A stretch of 64,000 bases of DNA from positions 558,001 to 622,000 of the forward strand of contig NZ_JAASRY010000001.1 of the NCBI RefSeq assembly GCF_011761345.1, read 5' to 3'. The notes beneath the pieces were generated by a model. The model worked only from the letters and a program-made list of their open reading frames with translations, was not told the DNA's origin and did not search any database. Shown here piece by piece: positions 8,633 through 17,017 of this stretch. This DNA comes from Thalassobacillus devorans (GTDB lineage: Bacteria; Bacillota; Bacilli; Bacillales; Halobacillaceae). The first letter of the stretch is position 1. Each line of letters opens with the position of its first letter. The position numbers were made by a program, and so were the translations under genes.

Positions 8633-8811
8633 GGTAGCTACATTAGATTGGGTGTATTAGGCTCAAGTCAGGCAAAGCTACTATGAGGGAAGTAAACCTA
8701 AAGGATAAGGACAGGATACAGATGTGGCTTTGATAAAATAAAAGATGAAGAATTCTTGTAGTGATTGTTGCTGCATAGGAAGGGTATTTGGAATGAAAGG
8801 AGTCTTTTTGA

Positions 8812-10008
8812 ATGTTGGAACAGTTAATGAACATGTTGGAAGAACGGGAAGATGAAATGATTGCCATCCGCCGTCATTTGCATGAAAACCCTGAACTTTC
8901 TTTTCAAGAAGAAAATACAGCGGCCTATATTGAGGACTTTTACCAGGATAAGGGTGTCGAGATCGAGACAGAAGCAGGTAATGGACATGGCATTATCGTC
9001 ACGATCAAAGGTGGAAAACCTGGTAAAGTGGTGGCGCTTCGCGCGGACTTTGATGCGCTGCCGATCAACGAAGAAGCAGAAGTACCGTTCAAATCGAAGC
9101 ATGAGGGGATCATGCATGCCTGCGGCCATGATGCTCACACGGCGTATCTGTTAGTACTTGCTGATAGTCTGATTCAATTGAGAGAACATATCCAAGGCAC
9201 GGTAAAAATCATCCACCAGCATGCGGAAGAAGTCCCTCCAGGAGGGGCGAAAAGTATAGTGGAAGCAGGGTATCTGGATGATGTCGATGCCATATTCGGT
9301 GTCCATGTTCTGCCGATGGCGCCTGCAGGGACGGTCGGCTACCGCAGTGGCTATACGTTTAACGGCCGGGCCTACTTCAAACTACGTATACAGGCGAGCG
9401 GTGGCCATGGCTCCTCACCACATAAGGCGAATGATGCCATCGTTGCCGGCTCTTATTTTGTGACTGCTGCCCAGACGATTGTCAGTCGCAGGGTGGACCC
9501 GCTTCGTACCGGCGTAGTAACGATTGGATCGTTTGATGGGAAAGGGAGTTTTAATGTTATCAAGGATAGCATCGAAATTGAGGGAGATATCCGGTATTCC
9601 GATAATGAAACGAGAGATGTCATCAGCAAAGAGATACAGCGAATCGCTAATGGAATTGAAGAGACCTTTGGAGTGATTTGCGAACTCACGTATGAACCGG
9701 ATTATCCTCCGCTATACAATGATCCTGACATGACTGTGTTTGTTGCAGATACGTTAAAAAATATGGACGATGAGGATATTAAAGAGGTCAAGGAATTTCC
9801 GAGGCTGTCTCCTTCCGAGGATTTTGCTTATTATCTGGAAAAGATTCCTGGCTCCTATTTCTTTATCGGGTGTACGCCCAAAGGTGTGAAGGAACCGTAT
9901 TTTAATCATCATCCGAAGTTTGATATCGATGAAGATTGTCTGCTTGTCGCGGCTAAATCTGTTGGTGCTGTGGTGTTCGAGTTTCTCGAGGCTTCACATA
10001 AGGAATGA
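8812..10008 (+). CDS. M20 family amidohydrolase (N-acyl amino acid deacylase type)
   Basis: 398 residues, start behind AAAGGAG. M20D metallohydrolases remove acyl groups from N-acyl amino acids or hippurate-like compounds using two metals. The sequence shows IRRHLHENPELSFQE, ALRADFDALPI with the bridging Asp, MHACGHDAHTAYLL, HQHAEEVPPGGA, the dimerisation lid from about 185 to 300 and SEDFAYYLEKIPGSYFFIG. It is near YhaA/YxeP/AmhX of B. subtilis and is cytosolic. It stands alone between terminators. The exact acyl-amino-acid substrate cannot be told. Confidence 0.9.
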   Translation: MLEQLMNMLEEREDEMIAIRRHLHENPELSFQEENTAAYIEDFYQDKGVEIETEAGNGHGIIVTIKGGKPGKVVALRADFDALPINEEAEVPFKSKHEGIMHACGHDAHTAYLLVLADSLIQLREHIQGTVKIIHQHAEEVPPGGAKSIVEAGYLDDVDAIFGVHVLPMAPAGTVGYRSGYTFNGRAYFKLRIQASGGHGSSPHKANDAIVAGSYFVTAAQTIVSRRVDPLRTGVVTIGSFDGKGSFNVIKDSIEIEGDIRYSDNETRDVISKEIQRIANGIEETFGVICELTYEPDYPPLYNDPDMTVFVADTLKNMDDEDIKEVKEFPRLSPSEDFAYYLEKIPGSYFFIGCTPKGVKEPYFNHHPKFDIDEDCLLVAAKSVGAVVFEFLEASHKE

Positions 10009-10063
10009 ACTATCTGATTATCCAGTAAAGCTCTTTTTTACTGAAACTCAGTTTCGAGATAAG

Positions 10064-10229
10064 CTGTTTCCGTTACGGTAGTAATGATTTAGAGGTTCGG
10101 GAAATTACCCGCTTTCCGTGGGCGTATTCCTCGGGCCGAAGCCCTGCGGGATCTCACCATGTACTATCCTCCCATCGGAGTCTCGCAATTTCCCGAACCT
10201 CCTTGCGTTTGTACGGGTAACGGAAACAG
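10064..10229. repeat. 166-bp double inverted-repeat element
   Basis: CTGTTTCCGTTAC (10064-10076) matches GTAACGGAAACAG (10217-10229) over 13 bp, and inside it GAGGTTCGGGAAATT (10092-10106) matches AATTTCCCGAACCTC (10187-10201) over 15 bp. The core carries the GCTTTCCGTGGGCG and CTGCGGGATCTCACC words that I recall as recurrent in intergenic repeats of Bacillaceae. No ORF is inside. It may be a MITE-like element or fold as RNA. It occupies most of the 366-bp gap between the amidohydrolase and alr. Confidence 0.75.
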
Positions 10230-10286
10230 GTCAGTACTGAAAACTAAAAAATGAGGAAACAGCGAGTTTATCCCATATCACAAACT

Positions 10287-10326
10287 AAAAGGAAGCAGCT
10301 TATAATATCAGCCGCTTCCTTTTTTG
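10287..10326. terminator. Terminator between convergent amidohydrolase and alr
   Basis: AAAAGGAAGCAGCT and AGCCGCTTCCTTTTTT form an imperfect stem with A-tract and T-tract on both sides, so it can serve both strands. Confidence 0.8.
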
Positions 10327-10375
10327 GCTTTATATCCAAGATGTGACCTTACCAGGCTAAACTTGATTAATAGTT

Positions 10376-11545
10376 TTAATCTGCCAGCAGTTTTAATAGC
10401 TTTTCTCCGGTGACCTCTCCGTTTTTCATATAGACGCGCGGAACGCGTTTTCCAATCAGACAAGCTGTTTCGTAATGAATCGTTCCCATATGATCGGCAA
10501 TTTCACCCATAGAAATAAAACCTTCAGAAGGTTCTCCGAAGACGGTGACGGTATCTGATACCGTTATGAATTCGATTCCAGTAACATCGATCATCGTCTG
10601 GTCCATGCATATTCTTCCGACAATCGGAGTCCTTTTACCTTGAACCGTCACATCGCCTTTATTGGAAAGGGAACGGGAAAGCCCGTCAGCATATCCGATA
10701 GGAAGGGTAGCGATGGTACTGGTCTGGGCTGTGGTGAACGTGCGGCCGTAGCTGATCGTCTGATTGGCTTCCAGTTTCTTGATCAGTACAGGTTTCACCT
10801 TCAGACTCATTACTTGTTTTAAAGGAATGAGTGGTTTTAAATGCTCTTCCGGATACAATCCATACAGGCTGATACCGACCCGCACCATATCCAGGTGCAT
10901 CTCGGGATAAGCGATTGTCGCAGCACTATTGCAGCAATGCTTGATGGGGATAGATATATGATTTTCCAAAAAATCAACGAACCCGCAGAAGGCCGCAAAT
11001 TGTTCTTTCGTATAGGCGGGATCTGGATTATCGGCATCTGCAAAATGGGTGAACGCTCCTTCGATGAACACATAATCGGAGGTGAGGGATTCGATGATCT
11101 GCAGTGCCTGTTTTTCTTCCGTGATGCCAATCCGGTTCATGCCGGTTTCTATTTTTACATGCACGCGGGCTGTCTTTTTCAGGGACTCCGCTGCTATTCG
11201 TACGGCATCGGCAGCCTCTTTTGTAAAAACGGTGAGGGTGATTTCCTGGCTGATCGCTGTTTCTACAGCATTCGGTGGCGTATAGCCGAGAACAAGGATC
11301 GGTTCATCCATCCCTGCCTCGCGAAGCAGAATCGCTTCCTCCAGAAGTGCAACAGCCAAGTAATCGGCACCGGCAGCAACTGCTTCTTTTGCCATTGCTT
11401 CCGCTCCGTGCCCGTAACCATCTGCTTTCACTACGGCCATAAGTTTTGTGTCTGGTTGAATATGCTGCTTGAATGCCAGCACGTTTTTTCGAAAGGCGTC
11501 CAGGGAGACTTCCGCCCACGCCTGACGATAGCTTCTATGATGCAT
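10376..11545 (-). CDS. alr: Alanine racemase
   Basis: 389 residues. The frame is open further upstream, but the ATG at 11545 follows AAGGGAGG and gives a normal N-terminus. The PLP enzyme interconverts L- and D-alanine for peptidoglycan. Lys40 in VVKADGYGHGA is the PLP lysine; the second catalytic base is the Tyr of ISYGRTF. The gene lies downstream of ald on the same strand, but a strong hairpin separates them. Bacilli often have two racemases, one housekeeping and one linked to germination or alanine use; pairing with ald could favour the latter role, which is only an inference. Confidence 0.95.
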   Translation of the reverse strand: MHHRSYRQAWAEVSLDAFRKNVLAFKQHIQPDTKLMAVVKADGYGHGAEAMAKEAVAAGADYLAVALLEEAILLREAGMDEPILVLGYTPPNAVETAISQEITLTVFTKEAADAVRIAAESLKKTARVHVKIETGMNRIGITEEKQALQIIESLTSDYVFIEGAFTHFADADNPDPAYTKEQFAAFCGFVDFLENHISIPIKHCCNSAATIAYPEMHLDMVRVGISLYGLYPEEHLKPLIPLKQVMSLKVKPVLIKKLEANQTISYGRTFTTAQTSTIATLPIGYADGLSRSLSNKGDVTVQGKRTPIVGRICMDQTMIDVTGIEFITVSDTVTVFGEPSEGFISMGEIADHMGTIHYETACLIGKRVPRVYMKNGEVTGEKLLKLLAD

Positions 11546-11580
11546 TGGGTTACCTCCCTTACTAATGTTGTGATGATGGT

Positions 11581-11623
11581 AAAAAAGTATCCTGTCTGTC
11601 AATTGGACAGAAGGATACTTTTC
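11581..11623 (-). terminator. Terminator between ald and alr
   Basis: On the minus strand AAAAGTATCCTTCTGTC and GACAGACAGGATACTTTT pair around CAATT and run into T residues. It begins just after the ald stop and within the alr leader, so alr may be expressed by read-through or its own promoter. Confidence 0.85.
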
Positions 11624-11625
11624 AC

Positions 11626-12759
11626 TTAATGAGCAAGTTCCGCTTCACGTAATGCGTTTACTGGAGAAACATACTCGTAACCAAGATCCTGTGCTACAGC
11701 TTCATACGTCACTTGGCCATTGACGACGTTCAGCCCTGAAAGGATAGCTCCATTATCCTCAACAGCCTGGGTCACACCTTTGGAAGCAATTTGGACCGCA
11801 TAAGGAACAGTAACATTCGTTAGTCCCACGGTAGCCGTACGTGGCACAGCGCCAGGGATGTTCGCTACTGCATAATGAAGCACACCGTGTTTTTCATAGA
11901 TGGGCTCATCGTGGGTAGTTGGATGGTCGACTGTCTCGAAGTTTCCACCCTGGTCAATGGCAACGTCAACAATAACAGATCCCAGCTTCATGGATTGAAC
12001 CATTTCCTCTGATACCAATTTAGGAGCTTTTCTTCCTGGAATCAATACTGAGCCGATGACGAGGTCGGATTCTTTAACCGCTTCTGCGATGTTAAGCGGA
12101 TTGGACATAACCGTATTGATTCTGGAACCGAAAATATCATCCAGTTCACGCAGACGGGCAGGGTTCAGGTCGATGATGGTGACTTCCGCGCCATAGCCAA
12201 GGGCGATTTTAGCTGCGTTGGTACCGACTACACCGCCACCAATGACGGTAACTTTTCCGCGTTTTACTCCCGGGATGCCGCCAAGAAGGATTCCTTTTCC
12301 ACCTTGGGACTTTTCTAAATACTGTGCTCCAAGCTGGGAAGCCATACGGCCGGCTACTTCACTCATCGGAGTAAGCAATGGCAATGTACGATCGACAGTA
12401 ATCGTTTCATAGGCGATGGCAGTAACTTCGTTTTCGATTAATGCCTCTGCTAATTCGGCTTCCGCTGCCAGGTGCAGGTAGGTGAAAAGGATAAGTCCTT
12501 TACGGAAATATTGGTATTCTTCCTTTAGTGGTTCTTTTACTTTCATAATCATATCCGCTTTTGCCCATACATCAGCCGGTTGGTCGATGATTTCCGCACC
12601 AGCTTCCACATATTCCTCATCCTTGAAGTTGCTTCCCAAACCGGCTCCTTTCTCGATATAGACGGTTTGTCCGGCATTTATCAGGTGAACGACTCCTGCT
12701 GGGGTCATAGCTACACGGTTTTCGTTGTTTTTTAATTCCTTAGGTACACCAATGATCAC
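11626..12759 (-). CDS. ald: Alanine dehydrogenase
   Basis: 377 residues from a GTG start behind CAGAGGAGA. The NAD-dependent enzyme converts L-alanine to pyruvate and ammonia, important for alanine use and sporulation in bacilli. Visible are the N-terminal [20 protein letters not shown], the pyruvate-binding Lys of [16 protein letters not shown] with the catalytic His, and the NAD-binding [15 protein letters not shown] near residue 175. It lies directly downstream of adeR on the same strand. In B. subtilis AdeR activates ald in response to alanine, and the same arrangement is inferred here. A cre-like site lies 51 bp upstream. Confidence 0.97.
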   Translation of the reverse strand: MIIGVPKELKNNENRVAMTPAGVVHLINAGQTVYIEKGAGLGSNFKDEEYVEAGAEIIDQPADVWAKADMIMKVKEPLKEEYQYFRKGLILFTYLHLAAEAELAEALIENEVTAIAYETITVDRTLPLLTPMSEVAGRMASQLGAQYLEKSQGGKGILLGGIPGVKRGKVTVIGGGVVGTNAAKIALGYGAEVTIIDLNPARLRELDDIFGSRINTVMSNPLNIAEAVKESDLVIGSVLIPGRKAPKLVSEEMVQSMKLGSVIVDVAIDQGGNFETVDHPTTHDEPIYEKHGVLHYAVANIPGAVPRTATVGLTNVTVPYAVQIASKGVTQAVEDNGAILSGLNVVNGQVTYEAVAQDLGYEYVSPVNALREAELAH

Positions 12760-12809
12760 GATTCATCTCTCCTCTGTTAATTTCTTTTCCTCTCCATCGT
12801 AACTTTCTA

Positions 12810-12823
12810 TTAAAGCGGTTTCA
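12810..12823 (-). promoter_or_regulatory. Candidate CcpA (cre) site upstream of ald
   Basis: The minus strand reads TGAAACCGCTTTAA, matching 13 of 14 positions of TGWAANCGNTNWCA. It is about 50 bp before the ald start codon. Function is unproven. Confidence 0.35.
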
Positions 12824-12842
12824 TCGGGCAAATGGCAAAATA

Positions 12843-12880
12843 AAAAAAACATGCTTTGTGTATTTGCACAAAGCATGTTC
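12843..12880 (-). terminator. Terminator of adeR
   Basis: AACATGCTTTGTG and CACAAAGCATGTT pair around a 6-nt loop; the minus strand continues into a T-run. It begins at the end of adeR and precedes the ald promoter region. Confidence 0.9.
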
Positions 12881-14120
12881 AATCCAGTTTATCTGTAATT
12901 AAGTCCAGAAACAGGCTTACCTTTTGGTTTGGGTCGCTGAGATTGATCCCGCCGACTTCCCGAATCCGCTTCAGGCGGTAGTTCATGGTGTTCGGGTGAA
13001 TAAACATCTCCTTCGCGGCCTGGTACACGTTGTTGTCATTTTTCAGGTACGTTTCTAACGTATCCAGGAGAAAGGTATGGTTGGCTTCGTCGTATCGGCG
13101 CAGGTTTTCAATTTGTCTGTTATGGTAATGGTTCTTTTTCTGGAACTCGTTTAACCGCTCAATAAATTGGTAGACCCCTAAATCTTCATATAAAAATACA
13201 TCCGCAAGTTTTTCAGGAAACTTGTTCTTTAGCCGCAAAACTTCCGTCGCCTGATGATACGAATGGACAATTTTTTGTGAGGACGGATAGGTCATTCCCG
13301 CTGATCCATGCACATGCTGTAACTGTAATTGGCCTGTCAGTTTCATCATGAATTGCTGAATAAATTCTTTTAATGTTTGTTTAGGAGACTCGTCATCTTT
13401 TAATCGTACAAGCATAATGAAATCATCATCATCGAACAGGCGTGTAATTACGGAAACTTTCACCTGTGTTTCTGATAAATAATAGGCGTGTTTTTCCATT
13501 TGTTCCGTTACCACATCGGAAAAATTTATGACGACAATCGCTTTATTACCTTCCAGGTTCATATTGTACTGCTTTGCCTTTTGGAGAATTTCATCACTGT
13601 CCCAAAAGTCGCCTCGAAGCAGCTGCCAAAAAAAGTCTTTGTAACCTTCCTCGGATTTCCTCCGCCGTTTTCTGCGTTGGAGAAGAAACTTTTTCACATA
13701 AAGAGATGCTTCCTTGAATAAACGGTTTTCTTCACTCGTAAAAGTAGTGTCCGAGACATGTGCCCAAATAAAACCCAGTATCTCATTATTTTTCCGAATC
13801 GAAATCGCAACCCGATTGCCAAGTCCCGTTTCTTCCATCTTGGGAATGACAACAGGCTCATCACTGTCAAGCAGCCTTGGCATAATGCCATTTTTCCATA
13901 ACCCGTTAATTACTTTATCGGGAACTTTGCGATTGATAATGGTAGCAACACGTACCTCGTCGATATTACTGGAATGGCGGCTGTAGGAGATAAGGCTATG
14001 ATTGGAATCTTCTATTGTAATAGGGCAGTTGAAAATATCAGCAATACGATCGGCAAGTTCTTCGATGGATACATGACTTTCATTTAGTCGATCTTTCAGT
14101 ATATCTGGATGTAGAGTCAT
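12879..14120 (-). CDS. adeR: PucR-type transcriptional regulator of alanine dehydrogenase
   Basis: 413 residues, ATG behind AAAGGAG. It has an N-terminal GAF-like sensing region (about 1-150, with PITIEDSNHSLISYS and VAISIRKNNEILGFIWAH), a middle region and a C-terminal PucR helix-turn-helix near 360-405 (NNVYQAAKEMFIHPNTMNYR). B. subtilis AdeR is the alanine-responsive activator of ald and has the same length and architecture; adjacency to ald here supports the name. It is divergent from ykvI, so one 128-bp region contains both promoters. Confidence 0.88.
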   Translation of the reverse strand: MTLHPDILKDRLNESHVSIEELADRIADIFNCPITIEDSNHSLISYSRHSSNIDEVRVATIINRKVPDKVINGLWKNGIMPRLLDSDEPVVIPKMEETGLGNRVAISIRKNNEILGFIWAHVSDTTFTSEENRLFKEASLYVKKFLLQRRKRRRKSEEGYKDFFWQLLRGDFWDSDEILQKAKQYNMNLEGNKAIVVINFSDVVTEQMEKHAYYLSETQVKVSVITRLFDDDDFIMLVRLKDDESPKQTLKEFIQQFMMKLTGQLQLQHVHGSAGMTYPSSQKIVHSYHQATEVLRLKNKFPEKLADVFLYEDLGVYQFIERLNEFQKKNHYHNRQIENLRRYDEANHTFLLDTLETYLKNDNNVYQAAKEMFIHPNTMNYRLKRIREVGGINLSDPNQKVSLFLDLITDKLD

Positions 14121-14248
14121 TTGCCCGCTCCTTTATGTTCGTTTGAGTAAATACACAAATCGGTGCTTTTTAATTTTAGTATATTTACAAATAAAATTCA
14201 TCTTCTAGATGTTATATTGTTACCCAAGACTGGACGGGAGGACATCAT

Positions 14249-15355
14249 ATGAAACAAGCACTAATGATTGGAAGCGCTTTTATTGGCGTGATCGTCGGGG
14301 CTGGCTTTGCCTCTGGACAAGAGGTACTGCAATATTTCACCAGCTTTGGCATAATGGGAATCATCGGGGCAATAGTTGCAACCGCTTTATTTGCATATAC
14401 AGGTATGGCGCTTGTATGGATTGGAAGTCGAGTGAAAACCACTTCCCATAAGGAAGTTATTTACCAAATAAGTGGTAAATTATTAGGAACCATCATTGAT
14501 TATGTACTTATTTTTACCTTGTTTGGGGTGGGGGTAGTCATGATTGCCGGTGCAGGTTCCAATCTTAATCAACAGTTTGGACTGCCGGTAGTTGCAGGAA
14601 CCATCCTCATGACCCTGCTTGTATTGATGGCAGGAATGTTAAAGGTTGGCCGTGTCGTCAACATTATTGGAGGAATTACGCCTTTCCTTATTTTGTTCGT
14701 TCTGCTTATTTCCGTTTTCAGTTTTCTGAATGCGGACGGATCATTTGCTGAATTGGACAGCCAGGCCAACGAGTTACAGACCACGTTACCGAACTGGTTC
14801 ATCTCTGCTATCAACTATGTGTCATTTAACATTGCAGTAGGGGCATCCATGGCGCTGGTCATGGGCGGTGCTGAGACAAACCGTAAAACGGCGGCGCTGG
14901 GAGGCCTGATGGGTGGTCTTGGTATTGGAGTTCTCATTATATTAAGTAACCTGGCTATTTTTACAAAAGTGGAGCACGCTGGACAAGCAGATATGCCGAT
15001 GCTTGCCATCGTCAATGATGTATCACCGGTATTAGGAGTTATCATGTCGATCGTCATTTTCGCCATGATTTTCAATACAGCACTCAGCATGTTCTATTCA
15101 TTTGCTGCCAGATTTTCTACCGTTGAAACCAAACAGTTCAAGGTGTTTTTCACCGGTACGATGGTGGTTGGTTTTATTGTCAGTTTCTTCGGGTTTACGA
15201 AATTGGTTGCCTACTTCTATCCACTGATCGGTTACCTCGGATTGACATTAATTGCCGTGTTAATCATTACACCTTTTCGGATGAAGAAGGCGTTTAAGGA
15301 AGATGAGGAAAGCGAGCCCAAGTCCGAGGAAGCGAAACAACGGGCAACGAGTTAA
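14249..15355 (+). CDS. ykvI: YkvI-type membrane transporter-like protein
   Basis: 368 residues, ATG behind GGGAGG. About ten TM helices are visible, beginning MIGSAFIGVIVGAGFASGQE, the typical Gly-rich first helix of the YkvI family (APC superfamily relatives). The C-terminal tail is cytosolic, short and charged (EDEESEPKSEEAKQR). Substrate is unknown. Position divergent from adeR and near ald suggests an amino-acid link, possibly alanine, but that is inference. A remnant 21-bp repeat unit and a terminator follow. Confidence 0.85.
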   Translation: MKQALMIGSAFIGVIVGAGFASGQEVLQYFTSFGIMGIIGAIVATALFAYTGMALVWIGSRVKTTSHKEVIYQISGKLLGTIIDYVLIFTLFGVGVVMIAGAGSNLNQQFGLPVVAGTILMTLLVLMAGMLKVGRVVNIIGGITPFLILFVLLISVFSFLNADGSFAELDSQANELQTTLPNWFISAINYVSFNIAVGASMALVMGGAETNRKTAALGGLMGGLGIGVLIILSNLAIFTKVEHAGQADMPMLAIVNDVSPVLGVIMSIVIFAMIFNTALSMFYSFAARFSTVETKQFKVFFTGTMVVGFIVSFFGFTKLVAYFYPLIGYLGLTLIAVLIITPFRMKKAFKEDEESEPKSEEAKQRATS

Positions 15356-15369
15356 CCCAGCAATTTTTC

Positions 15370-15393
15370 GTTAGGGCAGTATGGAAACGTTAG
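15370..15393 (+). repeat. Remnant of 21-bp repeat (A3)
   Basis: GTTAGGGCAGTATGGAAAC is one unit of the A family (TAT subtype), followed after 19 bases by a second GTTAG. It sits between the ykvI stop and its terminator. Confidence 0.6.
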
Positions 15394-15395
15394 AT

Positions 15396-15447
15396 AAAAA
15401 ATCCCTGAGAGCAGCGGTTTGATCAACCGGATCTCAGGGATTTTTTA
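15396..15447 (+). terminator. Terminator of ykvI
   Basis: AAAAATCCCTGAGA and TCTCAGGGATTTTTT form the outer stem, with an inner GGTTTGATCAACC hairpin. Confidence 0.9.
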
Positions 15448-15518
15448 CTTTTGTCGGAAGAGGATTGTTTAAAAACACCATACGTAGTTTCTGCCCATTG
15501 GTTCGTCTTTCGGTGTAA

Positions 15519-15653
15519 TTAATTGGATCCTTTTTCGCTTGTTTGTTTTTGATCATGCTGGATGGTAAGCGTCAGCATGATTATACTGAAGATAGACGAA
15601 ATCACGGTACTGCCGATTAGCAGCCAAATGATCGTATTCAATTTATTTTCCAA
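15519..15653 (-). CDS. Small membrane protein, 44 residues
   Basis: A TTG start with AAGGGAG nine bases upstream gives a 44-residue peptide: a short N-terminus (MENKLN), one TM helix of about 24 residues (TIIWLLIGSTVISSIFSIIM), and a polar tail (QHDQKQTSEKGSN). Composition, hydrophobic pattern and ribosome site support a real gene. Not recognised. It is divergent from the RibD-like reductase. Confidence 0.6.
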   Translation of the reverse strand: MENKLNTIIWLLIGSTVISSIFSIIMLTLTIQHDQKQTSEKGSN

Positions 15654-15799
15654 TCGTCACAACTCCCTTGATGTAGTGTTACTTATTTTTGGCCGAATCC
15701 GTAATTTTATTTATGAAAATACGCTATTACTCTCGCGGGTACATACGAATACTATAATTGGTGGATCAAGACGGAATTCTTAACAATGGAGGGAAAAGT

Positions 15800-16327
15800 A
15801 TGGACAACAACAGTCGATTGATTTTTTATGGGGCGATCAGTGTCGATGGTTTTCTTGCCCGTGAAAATCATGCCTTGGACTGGCTGATTGGAACAGAAGG
15901 CGAGCATGACACCGGGTATGAGGAATTCTACGATTCGATTGATACCATTTTGATGGGAAGGAAAACGTACGACCAAATCCAAGTATTGATGGAGGAATTT
16001 CCATATCAGGACAAAAAATGTTATGTGTTTTCCCGTTCGACTTACGGATCCACGGAACATGTGGAGTTTATCGATGAAGATATTGCTGCGTTCACGAAGG
16101 CATTGAAAAAGGAAGCGGGCAGGCGAATCTGGATCGTAGGTGGAGGCGAGGTGCTTTATCCGTTGTTACAGGAGCGGATGGTGGATGAGTTTATCATCCA
16201 GGTTGCCCCGACGATTATCGGCCGGGGGATTCCACTATTCATCCCTGGGGAAACGGAAAATCAATTGAAGCTGCTTGATGTTAAACAGTATAAACAGTTT
16301 GCAGAACTACATTATGAATTGGCGTGA
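15800..16327 (+). CDS. RibD C-terminal/dihydrofolate reductase-like protein
   Basis: 175 residues from the ATG at 15800 behind GGAGGG; an upstream in-frame GTG adds 14 residues but has no ribosome site. The fold is that of RibD C-terminal reductases and YyaP/YwjB-like proteins: GAISVDGFLARENHALDWL at the N-terminus, ILMGRKTYDQ near 55 and IWIVGGGEVLYPLL near 110. These proteins bind NADPH and are small soluble reductases; few have a known substrate. It is unlikely to be the housekeeping folate enzyme, which is shorter on conserved folate residues. Confidence 0.85.
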   Translation: MDNNSRLIFYGAISVDGFLARENHALDWLIGTEGEHDTGYEEFYDSIDTILMGRKTYDQIQVLMEEFPYQDKKCYVFSRSTYGSTEHVEFIDEDIAAFTKALKKEAGRRIWIVGGGEVLYPLLQERMVDEFIIQVAPTIIGRGIPLFIPGETENQLKLLDVKQYKQFAELHYELA

Positions 16328-16449
16328 TATTATAACAAACTGTGCTGCAAATGCGGGGATGTAAGGAAATCGGCGATGGGATCGTCTGATTTTCACCTGT
16401 ATGCATCATTTTTTGTATACAATGCTATTAAAAGAATTAAAAGAAAAGC

Positions 16450-16490
16450 AAAAGACAGATGGAGGAAGTATTTTCCCATCTGTCTTTTAA
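16450..16490. terminator. Terminator between convergent reductase and ymaF
   Basis: AAAGACAGATGG and CCATCTGTCTTT pair around an 11-nt region with an inner GGAA/TTCC match; A and T tracts flank both sides. Confidence 0.85.
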
Positions 16491-16500
16491 CGTTTTAATT

Positions 16501-16881
16501 TTATGGGCTGGTTCTTCCGCTGTATGCATGTTCATGAGGAGGACTGCCATCAGCGGATGTTACCCCTCTAAATTCATGATAGTGACCTCCGCCAGGAAGG
16601 GGAATCGCAGGACCTGTTTCTCCATTTATTCTATGGTTATGGCCTGAATCGAAAGAAGTAACAGTAAAATAGCTATGGGTGTGGGGAACGCCACTTGGTG
16701 CTGGTTCCGTTGTGCCTGCATACTGATGTAGGTGTCCCATATCAAACGAAGTCATGCCACCGAACTCATGAACATGGACAGGACGGCCACCCCAGGAAGT
16801 AAGATATAATACGTGGGAATGTCCTTCATCCTCTTTAGATTGATCAGAACCTACAATAAAACCTGTTATAGGGAGTTCCAA
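16501..16881 (-). CDS. ymaF: YmaF family His-rich repeat protein
   Basis: 126 residues from a TTG at 16881, chosen because AAGGAGG ends eight bases upstream; the in-frame ATG at 16899 overlaps that site. The product contains about five repeats of a GHSHxY/HxHxF pattern (GHSHVLYL, PVHVHEFGG, GHLHQYAG, PHTHSYF, GHNHRI, GHYHEFRG, PHEHAYSG) as in B. subtilis YmaF, of unknown function. The many paired His suggest metal binding or a beta-helical stack. No signal peptide. It is in a cluster with dehydrogenase-like and CHRD genes. Confidence 0.85.
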   Translation of the reverse strand: MELPITGFIVGSDQSKEDEGHSHVLYLTSWGGRPVHVHEFGGMTSFDMGHLHQYAGTTEPAPSGVPHTHSYFTVTSFDSGHNHRINGETGPAIPLPGGGHYHEFRGVTSADGSPPHEHAYSGRTSP

Positions 16882-17017
16882 ACCATATTCCTCCTTCATA
16901 TAAGAAAGTCATGTTGATTTTATGACGTTCAATCAAAAATATGTTGAAAAAATAAGTGCACAATTTTTGAGCGTTGAAGAAAATAGATCAATGATTGATG
17001 AATGGCTTGAATAAGAA

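Noticed and set aside
16922-17014. 30-codon plus-strand frame (MTFNQKYVEKISAQ) between ymaF and the dehydrogenase-like gene
   Set aside because: It lies in the 5' region of ymaF on the other strand and has no ribosome site; looks protein-like but cannot be supported.
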